A stretch of DNA of 64,000 bases from JAGWBD01 sp965197455 (lineage in GTDB: Bacteria > Chloroflexota > Anaerolineae > Aggregatilineales > Phototrophicaceae): NCBI GenBank assembly GCA_965197455.1, contig OZ240208.1:1488001-1552000 (forward strand), given 5' to 3'. Below, in pieces: positions 34,828 through 43,760 of this stretch. Every line of letters begins with the position of its first letter. Within the stretch, counting starts at the first letter, position 1. The notes beneath the pieces were generated by a model. The model was not told where the DNA came from, made no database searches, and was given only the letters and a program-made list of their open reading frames with translations. Made by a program: the position numbers and the translations under genes.

Positions 34828-35322
34828 TCAGTCCAGGTCTTGCGGCGTGAAGGGCACCGGCAACTCAATCAGCTCCAGCGTGATGCCGTCCGGGTCCAGA
34901 AAGTAGCAGGTCAAACCGCCGCTGTGGCGTCCATGTGTGACGCGCACCGGCGCGTCCGAGCGAAACTGCACGCCGGCCGCCTGCAGCCGCGCAAACTCGG
35001 CCCTCAGGTCGTCGGTCTGCAGCGCCAGATGCGCCGCGCCCGGCCGGTTGGTGACCACGTCCAGCGGCTCGCCGCGCGGCCGCACATACTCGATCAGCTC
35101 GAGCACATGCCCGGATGGTGAGGAGCCCTGCGGCATGCCGTCCACGTTGAACAGCGCCACCTTGAGCAAGGCGTCGGCGAAGCCAATCTGGCTGCTGGTG
35201 TACTTCTGGTCATGTACCATGCGGTGCACAAGTCGCAGCCCCAGCACGTCGCGGTAGAACGCCACCGAGCGCTCCAGGTCCGCGACCGTGAAACTGAAGT
35301 GAAAGTAGCTGACAAGGGCCAT
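34828..35322 (-). CDS. VOC (glyoxalase/bleomycin resistance/dioxygenase) family protein
   Basis: A 164-residue protein with two betaalphabetabetabeta modules: FHFSFTVADLERSVAFYRDVLGL, and GAAHLALQTDDLRAEFARLQAAG followed by TCYFLDPDGITLELIEL. These give the His and Glu metal ligands typical of the VOC superfamily. Possible activities include lactoylglutathione lyase-like, epimerase or dioxygenase chemistry. ATG 35322 has AGGAG upstream. It converges on the SDR gene nine bases away. Confidence 0.85.
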   Translation of the reverse strand: MALVSYFHFSFTVADLERSVAFYRDVLGLRLVHRMVHDQKYTSSQIGFADALLKVALFNVDGMPQGSSPSGHVLELIEYVRPRGEPLDVVTNRPGAAHLALQTDDLRAEFARLQAAGVQFRSDAPVRVTHGRHSGGLTCYFLDPDGITLELIELPVPFTPQDLD

Positions 35323-35405
35323 GTGTTCTCCTGTCTCCCCGACTCTCTATTTAAATCCGACCCCAGACACTGGCGTGCGTCAGACCAGACCGCCAGCCAA
35401 TCCGC

Positions 35406-37814
35406 TCAGCGTCCCGCTGCCTGACGCAGGGGCCGGTTGTTGCGCAGCATGTGGCGGATGCAGGCCTGGCTGTGCGGCTCGCGCACCAGCGCCATGAAGG
35501 CCGCCCGCTCCAGCTCGTGCAGCGCACCTTCATCCACCCAGGTTGCCCTGGTCGGCGCGCCACCAGTCAACACGTACGCCAGGCGCTGCGCAATCTGCGC
35601 ATCCTCCGCGCTGAGCTCGCCCGCCTCCATCATCTCCTCAACCTGCACCAGCAGCGCCTCGTAGGCAACCAGGCCGGCCGCATAGACTGGCTCCGGCCGT
35701 GGCGGCTGGTAGCCATCCGCCAGGTAAAGCGCCGCCCGTTTCGCCTCGTGCAGCAAATGCGCGCGCTTCATCAGGACGCGGTCCTGCGGCCGCAGCAGAT
35801 GTTGGTCGCGAGCTTCCTGCGCGGCGGCCGTCACCATGTTGGCTTCCAGCAGCAGCCTGAACAACTGCTGCAAATGCGGCAGCACAGCGGCCTCCGGACA
35901 ACTGCGCAGCAGCGGTGTCAGGCAGCGCTGCAACAGGGCCGTGCAACCGCCCCCCGCCGGGATCAGCCCCACGTTGAATTCGACGAGGCCGATTTGCAGT
36001 TCACTGTGCGCGACGACCTGGTCCGTGGCCAGCAGTAGCTCATTGCCGCCGCCGAGAGCCATGCCCGCCGCCGCCGCGACGACCGGGACTGGCGCATGGC
36101 GCAACTCAAGGGCCAATTGTTGCAGGCGTTGCACGCTGCGCTCCAGTTCGTCGAATTCGCCGGCCTCGATGCGTTGCAGCGCCAGCGCCAGGTTGTAGCC
36201 GATGCTGAAACGCGCGCCGTCATTGCCGATGACCAGCGCCCGCCAGCGCCCCTCCGCGACCAGTTCCAGTGCCATGAAACCGCTGTCAATCAACGCGTCA
36301 TCGATGCTGTTCTGCTTGCTATGAAACTCCCACAGCCCCACTCCGTCGCCCATGTCGCGCAAAGAGCCGCTGTCGTTGCCGCGCAACACCGTCAGACCCG
36401 CCGCCCGCAGCGCGCGCCGGTCGCGCGCCAGCGGCACGTAGTCGCCCGCCCGCGGCTCATAACACGCTTCCGCCTCGCCCTGCGCATTTCGCCTGTAAAA
36501 GCTCGCGCAGCCGCGCGCCAGCATCTCGTGCACCCAGTCGGCCACGCTGTAACCCGCCGCCTCGCAGGCGGCTGCGCCCTCGGTCACGCCCAGCGCATCC
36601 CACAGCTCGAAGGGCCCCGCCTCGTGGTTGAAGCCCCACATCTGCGCCTGGTCCACGTTGAGCGGCGACCCCGTCACCTCCGGCACGCAGCTGGCCGCGA
36701 AGCTCAGGTAGAAGGCGATGTGCTGCCGCAGGAAATGTCCGGCGCGGTCCGGCGCAGTCAGCAACAGCCGCAGACGGGCGCCCACATCCCGTTCCGCCCG
36801 CGCCGCCGCAACGCTTTCAAACTGTGGCTCAGTCACAGCTTCGTGCGCCAGCGTCTCCAGGTTGAGCGCCAACAGCTCGCGCCGACCATCCGCACCTCGC
36901 CGCTGCTGCCAGAAGCCGCGCCCGCTCTTGCGTCCCAGCCAGCCGCGCGCCAGCAACTGCTCGCACAGCGCCGTCGCGCCGGGGTGATCCAGTTGATCAC
37001 GCGCTTTCGATTCCGGCAGCGCCGCCTGCAGATTCTGCGCCACGGCCAGCGCCACGTCCAGGCCCACCAGGTCTTGCAGGCCGAAGGTCGCCGTGCGCGG
37101 CCGTCCGATCAGCGGCCCGGTCAGCGCGTCCACCTCGCTCACACTGTAGCCCTCGTCGAGGGCGAGGCCGATGGCCTGCATGCTCAACGTCGACAGGAAG
37201 CGGTTACCGAGGAACCCGGGCACGTCGCGGCAGACCACCACGTCCTTGCCCAGGGCGCGCGCGCAGAAATCCTGCATGAAGGCCAGCAACGCCGCGTCCG
37301 TGCCCTCATGCGGGATCAGCTCCAGCAGGGGCAGCCAGCGCGGCGGATTGAAGAAGTGGGTGCCCGGAAAACGGCGCGTGAAGTCCTGTGGCAGGCCCGC
37401 CGCAATCTGCGCCAGCGGCAGCCCCGACGTGTTGCTGGAGATTACGCAACGTGGCCCGCAGACCTCGTTCAGCCGCTTCATTAACGCCTGCTTGACCGGC
37501 AAATCCTCGACAACCGCCTCCAGCACCCAGTCGACTTCCGCCAGCCAACCCAGGTTGTCCTCAAGATTGCCGACGCGGACGCGCTCGACATCCGCCGCGC
37601 TGAACCAGGGCGCGGGCCGCGCAGTGAGCGAACGCTGCAGGTTGCCCAGCGCCACGGCATTCCGCTCCGCCGCCGGCGCACCGGCTGTGCTGCCCGCTGC
37701 CGGGATGTCCAGCAAGGTCGTCTCCAGCCCGGCGCCAACCATCAGCGCGGCCAGCGCGCTGCCCATCGTGCCGGAGCCGATGACAGCGACCCGGTTGATC
37801 TGTCGATACACCAT
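35406..37814 (-). CDS. 3-hydroxyacyl-CoA dehydrogenase / enoyl-CoA hydratase (FadN-like fusion)
   Basis: Two-domain beta-oxidation enzyme of 802 residues. The N-terminal 3-hydroxyacyl-CoA dehydrogenase has VAVIGSGTMGSALAALM, SSNTSGLPLAQIA and GTHFFNPPRWLPLLELIP. The C-terminal enoyl-CoA hydratase (crotonase) part has AAAAGMALGGGNELLLATD and LVEFNVGLIPAGGG. The order (dehydrogenase first) is that of Bacillus FadN rather than E. coli FadB. ATG 37814 has GGAGG four bases upstream. The thiolase and acyl-CoA dehydrogenase are not in the window. Confidence 0.93.
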   Translation of the reverse strand: MVYRQINRVAVIGSGTMGSALAALMVGAGLETTLLDIPAAGSTAGAPAAERNAVALGNLQRSLTARPAPWFSAADVERVRVGNLEDNLGWLAEVDWVLEAVVEDLPVKQALMKRLNEVCGPRCVISSNTSGLPLAQIAAGLPQDFTRRFPGTHFFNPPRWLPLLELIPHEGTDAALLAFMQDFCARALGKDVVVCRDVPGFLGNRFLSTLSMQAIGLALDEGYSVSEVDALTGPLIGRPRTATFGLQDLVGLDVALAVAQNLQAALPESKARDQLDHPGATALCEQLLARGWLGRKSGRGFWQQRRGADGRRELLALNLETLAHEAVTEPQFESVAAARAERDVGARLRLLLTAPDRAGHFLRQHIAFYLSFAASCVPEVTGSPLNVDQAQMWGFNHEAGPFELWDALGVTEGAAACEAAGYSVADWVHEMLARGCASFYRRNAQGEAEACYEPRAGDYVPLARDRRALRAAGLTVLRGNDSGSLRDMGDGVGLWEFHSKQNSIDDALIDSGFMALELVAEGRWRALVIGNDGARFSIGYNLALALQRIEAGEFDELERSVQRLQQLALELRHAPVPVVAAAAGMALGGGNELLLATDQVVAHSELQIGLVEFNVGLIPAGGGCTALLQRCLTPLLRSCPEAAVLPHLQQLFRLLLEANMVTAAAQEARDQHLLRPQDRVLMKRAHLLHEAKRAALYLADGYQPPRPEPVYAAGLVAYEALLVQVEEMMEAGELSAEDAQIAQRLAYVLTGGAPTRATWVDEGALHELERAAFMALVREPHSQACIRHMLRNNRPLRQAAGR

Positions 37815-37959
37815 GCTGCCTCCTGACGTCCGCCAGGCTATTGTCGCGCGCCCGGCAAATCTCGCCAGGCCAGCGAGCCGGATTGTGCCAGGCTGCGCCT
37901 GTCCGCAGCGGCGCACGCGCGCTACAATCGCGCCGCTTGCAGGGCAAGGCGGAGGCTGG

Positions 37960-38808
37960 ATGGCGACGCACTGGGGTAGCTACGACCTCATCTTTTTCGA
38001 TTGCGACAGCACCCTCTCCGGCATCGAGGGCATCGACGAGTTGGCGCGCCTGAAGGGCAAGGGCTGGCGTGTCAGCGTGTTGACCGAGCGCGCCATGAAC
38101 GGCGAGCTGGACCTGGCCGGCGTCTATGGCCGCCGCCTGCAGGCCATCCGCCCCACCCGCGGCCAGGTGAACGCCATCGTGGAAAGCTACCAGCAGGCCC
38201 TCGTGCCCGACGCGCGCGCGGTACTCGACGCCCTGCAGTTCCTCGGCAAGACGGTCTTCATCATCAGCGGCGGCCTGGCGGAACCGGTGCGCGGCCTGGG
38301 TCAGCGCCTCGGCATCCCCGCCGACCAGATCCGCGCCGTGGAGCTGGAATACAACCAGCTGGCCGGCGAATGGTGGCGCTATCACGAGCCGCAAACGCAG
38401 CAGCAACACACCTGGCTCGACTATCAGGTCGGCCCCCTCACCGTCTCCAGCGGCAAGCCGGAGATGCTGCGCGAGCTGGCGGGCGATCGCCCCGGACGCC
38501 GCCTGATGGTCGGCGACGGCGTCTCCGACCTGGCCACGCGCGAGGTGGTGGACCTCTTCGTCGGCTACGGTGGCGTCGTCACGCGCGACGCCGTGCTCGA
38601 GCATTCCGAGGCCTTCATCCACAGTCCCAGTCTGGCGCCTTTATTGCCCGTCGCAGCCGGCCCAGGCGGCTGGCAACGCGTCCGCGGCACAGCCCACCAG
38701 GCCGTCTTCGAGAAAGGCCTGCGCCTGGCCCAGGCGGGCGAACTCTCCCTGAAACAACCGTCGCTGCAGCAGGCCTTTGCGGGAGCCTTCGCCAGTGAAC
38801 AGGACTGA
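37960..38808 (+). CDS. serB: HAD phosphatase, phosphoserine phosphatase-like
   Basis: A 282-residue HAD hydrolase. LIFFDCDSTLSGIEGIDELA is the DxDxT motif in the form typical of phosphoserine phosphatase; FIISGGLAEPVRGL gives motif II (Ser), and LMVGDGVSDLATREVVDLF motif IV. It carries a tail of about 60 residues beyond the usual SerB core. GGAGG precedes ATG 37960 by four bases. Together with the SerA-like gene three positions on, it suggests serine synthesis from 3-phosphoglycerate; no serC is seen here. Confidence 0.8.
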   Translation: MATHWGSYDLIFFDCDSTLSGIEGIDELARLKGKGWRVSVLTERAMNGELDLAGVYGRRLQAIRPTRGQVNAIVESYQQALVPDARAVLDALQFLGKTVFIISGGLAEPVRGLGQRLGIPADQIRAVELEYNQLAGEWWRYHEPQTQQQHTWLDYQVGPLTVSSGKPEMLRELAGDRPGRRLMVGDGVSDLATREVVDLFVGYGGVVTRDAVLEHSEAFIHSPSLAPLLPVAAGPGGWQRVRGTAHQAVFEKGLRLAQAGELSLKQPSLQQAFAGAFASEQD

Positions 38809-38812
38809 ACCC

Positions 38813-39460
38813 ATGACGCCGGCAGCCATCATCTTCGACATGGACGGCCTGCTGGTCGATTCCGAGCGCGTCTGGCACATCGCCGAGGACGAGGTCTTCA
38901 GCAGCCGCGGCCTGGACTACACGGACGAGCTGCGCGCCAGCATCATCGGTATGCGCATGGACGAGTTCATGGCAAAGCTGCGCGCCCACTTTCGCATGCA
39001 GGAGCCGCTGGCTGACCTCACCGCCGAGGTGAATGCCAACATGCTGCGCCTCATTCCCTCCATGGTGCGCCCCCAGCCCGGCGCCGCGGAGTTGCTGCAC
39101 TTTGTCCAGCAGCGCGGCTTCCCGGTCGCCATCGCCTCCAGTTCGCCCATGTCCATCATCGACGCCATCCTGAGCTCCCAGGGCTGGGACGATGTCTTCG
39201 CCCTGCGTTGCTCCGCCGATAACGTGCCGCGCGGCAAGCCAGCGCCCGACGTCTACTTGCAGGCGGCGCAGCTGCTGGGCGTCGACCCGCAGCACTGCCT
39301 CGCGCTGGAGGACAGCAGCAACGGCGCACGCGCGGCCATCGCCGCCGGCATGACCTGTTACGCCGTGCCGGATCGCAGTCACAGCCAGCCAGCCGACCTG
39401 GTGGAAATCACGCCACACATCTTCGCTGACCTGCACGCCGTGCGCGCCAGACTGACATGA
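38813..39460 (+). CDS. HAD hydrolase, beta-phosphoglucomutase/GS1-like subfamily
   Basis: A 215-residue HAD protein with AAIIFDMDGLLVDSERVWH (motif I and cap start), VAIASSSPMSIIDAIL (motif II), RGKPAPDVYLQAAQLLG (motif III Lys) and LALEDSSNGARAAIAAGM (motif IV). This is the signature of sugar-phosphate phosphatases and beta-phosphoglucomutases. The substrate is unknown. ATG 38813 is four bases after the SerB-like stop, and its stop overlaps the SerA start (ATGA). Confidence 0.9.
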   Translation: MTPAAIIFDMDGLLVDSERVWHIAEDEVFSSRGLDYTDELRASIIGMRMDEFMAKLRAHFRMQEPLADLTAEVNANMLRLIPSMVRPQPGAAELLHFVQQRGFPVAIASSSPMSIIDAILSSQGWDDVFALRCSADNVPRGKPAPDVYLQAAQLLGVDPQHCLALEDSSNGARAAIAAGMTCYAVPDRSHSQPADLVEITPHIFADLHAVRARLT

Positions 39461-41058
39461 CCAGCCACAATATCGTCGTCGCTACCGACCTGACCGGCGA
39501 TGGCCTGCAGTTGTTGCAGGCCGCCGAAGATGTGACGCTGCATGTGGCGCGGCCCGGCGAAAGCGCCCTGCGCAGCAAGCTGGCCGATGCCCACGCGCTG
39601 ATCGTGCGCGGCGATGTGCAGGTCGACAGCGAGCTGCTGGAGCATGCGCCGCAGTTGCGCGTCATCGGCCTCGCCGGCGCCAGCCTCGGCAGCATCGATA
39701 TCGACACAGCCACCCGCCGCGGCATCATCGTCACCAACACGCCAGGCACCAGCGCCGTCTCCGCCGGCGAGCACACGCTGGCCCTGCTGCTGGCGCTCTG
39801 CCGCAACCTCGTGTCGGCCCACACCAGCCTGCAGTCCGGCTACTGGCCGCTGGACCGCGCGCGTCAGGCCGGCGTGCAGCTGGAGGGCAAGACCCTCGGC
39901 ATCATCGGCTACGGCCGCGTGGGCCGCGTGGTGGCGGAGCGTTGCCTCGCCTTCGGGATGCAGGTACTGGTCTGCGACCCCTACATCGCTGAGGACCAGC
40001 CCGGCGACCGGCGCCTGCAACCGGTGGGGCTGGACGAACTGCTGCAGCGCAGCGAGTTCATCAGCCTGCACGTCCCCCTCACCGGCGAGACGCGCAACCT
40101 GCTCGACGCGGCGGCCATCGCCCGCATCCGCCCCGGCGCGCGCCTCATCAATACCGCCCACGGCGCCGTCTGGGATGAAGCCGCGGTCGCCGCGGCCCTG
40201 CACAGCGGCCAGCTGGCCGGCGTGGCCACCGACGTTTTCGCGCAGGAGCCGCCCGCCCACAGCCCGCTCATCGGCCTCGACAAGGTGCTGCACACGCCGC
40301 ACATCGGCGACAACACCCGCGAAGCTGCCCACAGCCTTTCCACCCAAATTGTCAGTCAGGTGCTGGACGCGCTGTGCGGACGCGATTACCGCCACGTGGT
40401 CAACATGCCCTTCCTGCCCGGCACCCCCTGGGCGGAGGCCCGCCCCTACATGCGCCTGGCCGACTGCATGGGCCGCATCCTGCACGCCCTGGCGCGTCAG
40501 CCCGTGCGCCGCGTCGCCGTCGAATATCGCGGCGACCGGCTGGATGCCCTGCTCAAACCACTGACCGTAGCCCTGCTGCACGGCATCCTTACACCCGTGC
40601 TGGGCGACCAGGTCAACTACATCAACGCGCCGGTACTGGCCAGCTCCCGCGGCCTGCAGGTGATGCAGACCCGTGGCCTCAACACCGGCGACTACGCCAG
40701 CCTGGTTTCCTGTCACTTCATCCTCGACGGCGGCGAAGAGATCACCATGGGCGGCACCCTGCTGGACGGGCGCGAACCCCGCATCGTGCAGGTCAACGAA
40801 TACAACATCAACTTCGTCCCCCTCGGTCAGCTGCTCATCATGGGCAGCAGCGACCAGCCCGGCGTCATCGGCCGCGTCGGCACCCTGCTGGCCGACAATG
40901 ACATCAACATCGCCAGCTGGCAGACCGGACGCGCCAGCCGCGGCGGCAACACGCTCACCGTGCTCACGCTGGACCAGCCCCTGCCGCAAGCGCTGCTGGA
41001 TTCGCTGCAGGCGCTGGACTTCGTGCGCCACGCCCGTCAGCTGGAAATCCGCCTGTGA
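39457..41058 (+). CDS. serA: D-3-phosphoglycerate dehydrogenase-like protein (long form), catalytic Arg replaced by His
   Basis: A 533-residue protein with the long SerA plan: D-isomer-specific 2-hydroxyacid dehydrogenase core, an intervening domain, and a C-terminal ACT domain (QLLIMGSSDQPGVIGRVGTLLADNDINIASWQ). The NAD loop is TLGIIGYGRVGRVVAERC; catalytic Glu is in TDVFAQEPP and His in LHTPHIGDN. The usual NxxRG substrate Arg is His235 (INTAHGAVWDE), a striking change. Context with a SerB-like gene supports serine synthesis, but the change leaves the substrate open. Confidence 0.85.
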   Translation: MTSHNIVVATDLTGDGLQLLQAAEDVTLHVARPGESALRSKLADAHALIVRGDVQVDSELLEHAPQLRVIGLAGASLGSIDIDTATRRGIIVTNTPGTSAVSAGEHTLALLLALCRNLVSAHTSLQSGYWPLDRARQAGVQLEGKTLGIIGYGRVGRVVAERCLAFGMQVLVCDPYIAEDQPGDRRLQPVGLDELLQRSEFISLHVPLTGETRNLLDAAAIARIRPGARLINTAHGAVWDEAAVAAALHSGQLAGVATDVFAQEPPAHSPLIGLDKVLHTPHIGDNTREAAHSLSTQIVSQVLDALCGRDYRHVVNMPFLPGTPWAEARPYMRLADCMGRILHALARQPVRRVAVEYRGDRLDALLKPLTVALLHGILTPVLGDQVNYINAPVLASSRGLQVMQTRGLNTGDYASLVSCHFILDGGEEITMGGTLLDGREPRIVQVNEYNINFVPLGQLLIMGSSDQPGVIGRVGTLLADNDINIASWQTGRASRGGNTLTVLTLDQPLPQALLDSLQALDFVRHARQLEIRL

Positions 41059-42359
41059 CGCGCGCGCGTGATGCGGCGGTCGTCCTCTGGCTGACGCTGC
41101 TGATTGCCTTCGCCCTGGCCGGCATCGCGCTGGCCCCTTTTCACGGCGACGAGTCGCTGCAAATCATCTCCAGCATGGACTACGTCACAGCTTTCATCGA
41201 GCGTAACCCCCTGCAGTTGAGCGTCACGGAACGTGAAAGCAGCTCCCACGCCGTCAATCGACGCCTGCTCCAGGGGTCGATCAATCCCTGGGCCATCGGC
41301 TTCGTCTGGCATCTCGCTGGCCACAGCTTCGCGGATCTACCGCCCGAACCAGGCTGGCACTGGGACCGCGACTACGACGAGAACATCGCCCTTAACATGC
41401 GGCCCACACAGGATCAGCTTTTGCTCAGCCGTCTGCCTTCAGCGTTGCTGTTCGCCGCCAGCATCCCCCTGCTCTACGGCATCGCCTGGCTTTTCGGCGG
41501 CCGCCTGACAGCCTTCCTGGCCAGCGGCCTTTACGCGCTGCATCCCGCCCTCTTGCTGAACGGCCGCCGTGCCATGATGGAAGGCCCGCTGCTCTTTTTC
41601 GGCCTGCTCACCATCCTCTGCGCGCTGATCCTCATTCGGCTCGGGCCAAATGCGCGCATGCGCTGGTGGCTGGCGCTGGCGCTCGCCGGCGGCCTGGCCC
41701 TGGCTTCCAAGCACAGCGGCGTTCTCTTCCTCGGCGGCGCGCTGGCCTGGCTCTGTCTCACCGCTCTGCTGCAACAAGAGCGACGTCAGTTGCTTGTTAC
41801 CACCTTACGCATTCTGCTGACCGGCCTGCTGGCACTGACGGTCTTTGTGGCGCTCTCGCCCGCGCTCTGGTCCAACCCGCCGCAACAACTGCTGCGCCTG
41901 CTGGAAACCCGCAACCAGCTCGTGCTCAGCCAGGTCAGCAACTGGCAAACGGATGGTCTCGGCATGACCCCTGCGGAGCGCATCGGGCAGATTCTTGCCC
42001 AGCCCTTTCTGCGCCCGCCCATGTTCTATGAAGTCGCGGGTTGGTCAGCATACGACGCCATCAGCGCCGAAATTGACGCCTGGTACGCCTCACCCCTCTC
42101 CGGTCTGCACTTTGGCAACCTGGGCGGCATCGTGTTGACCCTGCTGGCCGCTGCGGGTCTCGCGCTCACCCTGCGCCAGCGCAATCGCGCCGGCCTGCTG
42201 CTCTGGCTGCTGCTGACCCTGGCCGCGCTGATGCTGAATCCCCTGCCCTGGCAGCGCTACTACCTGCCGCTCTTGTCCATTTCCTCACTGCTGGCCGCGC
42301 TGGCCATGACACAGGCGTATGCCTGGTTTAACGCCCGCTGGGAAATCGTTTATGAATAA
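41055..42359 (+). CDS. GT-C (GT39/PMT-like) membrane glycosyltransferase
   Basis: A 434-residue membrane protein with about nine to ten hydrophobic segments. After the first segment comes APFHGDES, the acidic pair expected in the first periplasmic loop of PMT/ArnT-type GT-C enzymes that use polyprenyl-phosphate sugars. RRAMMEGPLLFFGLLTIL and LALASKHSGVLFLGG match the protein mannosyltransferase family. The start is GTG 41055, overlapping the serA stop (GTGA). Acceptor and sugar are unknown. Confidence 0.8.
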   Translation: MTRARDAAVVLWLTLLIAFALAGIALAPFHGDESLQIISSMDYVTAFIERNPLQLSVTERESSSHAVNRRLLQGSINPWAIGFVWHLAGHSFADLPPEPGWHWDRDYDENIALNMRPTQDQLLLSRLPSALLFAASIPLLYGIAWLFGGRLTAFLASGLYALHPALLLNGRRAMMEGPLLFFGLLTILCALILIRLGPNARMRWWLALALAGGLALASKHSGVLFLGGALAWLCLTALLQQERRQLLVTTLRILLTGLLALTVFVALSPALWSNPPQQLLRLLETRNQLVLSQVSNWQTDGLGMTPAERIGQILAQPFLRPPMFYEVAGWSAYDAISAEIDAWYASPLSGLHFGNLGGIVLTLLAAAGLALTLRQRNRAGLLLWLLLTLAALMLNPLPWQRYYLPLLSISSLLAALAMTQAYAWFNARWEIVYE

Positions 42360-42407
42360 CCGGATTTCCCTGCCCGGTCTCCGCCTGACGTAGAAAGGAT
42401 AAACAAC

Positions 42408-42436
42408 TTGCACGCCAGCAGGGGCCCGTGTATACT
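42408..42436 (+). promoter_or_regulatory. Promoter of the infC-rpmI-rplT operon
   Basis: TTGCAC at 42408-42413, a 17-base spacer, and TATACT at 42431-42436: a good housekeeping sigma promoter. Transcription would begin near 42443, leaving a leader of about 70 bases before infC. Confidence 0.75.
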
Positions 42437-42514
42437 GTCGCCGCCAGGTCGTCAGCCAGACCCGACGGCCCCGCGTGTCACAATTGTTGCACGACAAAGA
42501 GAGGACAGGGTGAT

Positions 42515-43045
42515 ATAGCCACCCCGGAACTGCGCACCAATCGCAACATTCGTGCCCGTGAAGTCCGTGTGATTTCGGACACGAACGAGAACCTGGGTGT
42601 CATTCCCACCAGCGTGGCCCTGGATATGGCCGAGTCGCGCGGGGTGGACCTGGTGGAAGTTTCACCTGCTGCCCGTCCGCCAGTCTGTCGCATGATGGAC
42701 TTCGGCAAGTTTCAGTACGAGCGGCAACGCCGCGATCGTCGGGCGCGCAAGCAGCAAAAGTCCATTGAGGTCAAGGAAATTCAGTTGCGCCCCAAAACCG
42801 ATTCCCATCACCTTGGTTTCAAGGTACGGGATGCGCGCCGGTGGATTGAGAAAGGCATGAAGGTCAAGGTTCGCGTCAAGTTCCGCGGCCGCGAACGGGA
42901 GTATCCGGAGATCGCGCGCAACCGCCTCAGGGCCATCGCGACCGATTTGGAGGACATAGCCATCGTGGAGCTGCACCCGGGCATGGAAGGCAACAACATG
43001 CTTATGGTGCTGGCCCCCATCGGCGAAAAAGCCGGCAGTAGATAA
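42515..43045 (+). CDS. infC: Translation initiation factor IF-3
   Basis: Binds the 30S subunit, blocks premature 50S joining and checks start codons. The 176-residue protein has IRAREVRVISDTNENLGVIP, RPPVCRMMDFGKFQYE, EIQLRPKTDSHHLGFKVRDA and VRVKFRGREREYPE. The in-frame GTG at 42428 lies inside the promoter, so it cannot be the start. No ATG/GTG/TTG follows before the conserved region. ATA 42515, with GAGGA nine bases upstream, is the best start; a rare start codon is the known basis of IF-3 autoregulation in other bacteria. rpmI and rplT follow. Confidence 0.92.
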   Translation: MATPELRTNRNIRAREVRVISDTNENLGVIPTSVALDMAESRGVDLVEVSPAARPPVCRMMDFGKFQYERQRRDRRARKQQKSIEVKEIQLRPKTDSHHLGFKVRDARRWIEKGMKVKVRVKFRGREREYPEIARNRLRAIATDLEDIAIVELHPGMEGNNMLMVLAPIGEKAGSR

Positions 43046-43058
43046 AAACAAGGCAGAC

Positions 43059-43307
43059 ATGGCGAAGAAGAAAAAGAGCGGCAAGTACAAACTGAAGACG
43101 CACAAGTCGACCGCCAAGCGCTTCAAGGTGACGGCGACCGGCAAGGTCATGCGCACCAAGGGTGGCAAGAGCCATCTGCGCCGCCGCAAGTCCAGCCGCG
43201 TCAAACGGCAACTGGACCGCATGCAGTCCGTCAGCAAGTCTGACGTACGGCGTGTGAAGACGCTGGCGCCCTACCTGGCGCGTTACCGTTCCAATCCACC
43301 GGCCTGA
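43059..43307 (+). CDS. rpmI: 50S ribosomal protein bL35
   Basis: An 82-residue, strongly basic ribosomal protein. KLKTHKSTAKRFKVTATGKV and SHLRRRKSSRVKRQL are the bL35 signature. The length is slightly above the usual 64-68, because of a C-terminal tail. It lies 13 bases after infC in the conserved infC-rpmI-rplT order. Confidence 0.96.
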   Translation: MAKKKKSGKYKLKTHKSTAKRFKVTATGKVMRTKGGKSHLRRRKSSRVKRQLDRMQSVSKSDVRRVKTLAPYLARYRSNPPA

Positions 43308-43330
43308 TCCAGCGGCCCCCATTTTAAATC

Positions 43331-43353
43331 GCGCCCGGGCCGCTGCGCCCGGG
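43331..43353 (+). other. GC-rich hairpin between rpmI and rplT
   Basis: Two CCCGGG blocks (43334-43339 and 43348-43353) separated by eight bases can pair, within two direct GCGCCCGGG repeats. It sits 22 bases upstream of the rplT GTG. It could be a processing or bL20-sensitive element; there is no U-tract. Confidence 0.3.
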
Positions 43354-43375
43354 TTGGCTTGTCAGGAGAGTTGCT

Positions 43376-43729
43376 GTGCCCAGAACCAGAACCGGCCCCG
43401 TACGCCGGCGCCGCCACAAGAAAATTATCAAGATGATGAAGGGCCAGTGGGGAACCCGCGGCCGCCTCTTCAAGCGCTCCAACGAGGCCATGCTCAAAAG
43501 CCTGTGGTACGCCTATCGTGACCGTCGCACGCGCAAGCGGGTCATGCGCCGCCTGTGGATCTCCCGCATCAACGCCGCCTCCCGCATGAATGGCCTCAAC
43601 TACAGCCGCTTCATCTACGGCCTCAAGCAGGCCGGCGTGGAAGTCGATCGCAAGATGCTGGCCGACATCGCCGTGCGCGATGCCGCCACCTTCAAGAAGA
43701 TCGCCACCATCAGCGAGATGAACCAGTAG
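43376..43729 (+). CDS. rplT: 50S ribosomal protein bL20
   Basis: A 117-residue basic protein, essential for early 50S assembly and often the operon's own repressor. RRRRHKKIIKMMKGQWGTRG, LWYAYRDRRTRKRVMRRLWI and NGLNYSRFIYGLKQAGVEVDRKMLADIA are characteristic. The start is GTG 43376 with GGAGAG upstream. Confidence 0.97.
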   Translation: MPRTRTGPVRRRRHKKIIKMMKGQWGTRGRLFKRSNEAMLKSLWYAYRDRRTRKRVMRRLWISRINAASRMNGLNYSRFIYGLKQAGVEVDRKMLADIAVRDAATFKKIATISEMNQ

Positions 43730-43760
43730 CGCAGCCGCGCGTAGCCGGATTGCCGGCGCC

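Noticed and set aside
39379..41031. 550-codon minus-strand frame opposite serA
   Set aside because: Ala/Gly/Gln/Asp-rich shadow of the SerA-like gene with no motif or ribosome site.
42428..42514. GTG start giving infC a 29-residue extension
   Set aside because: The GTG lies inside the -35/-10 promoter, and the extension is unlike any IF-3.
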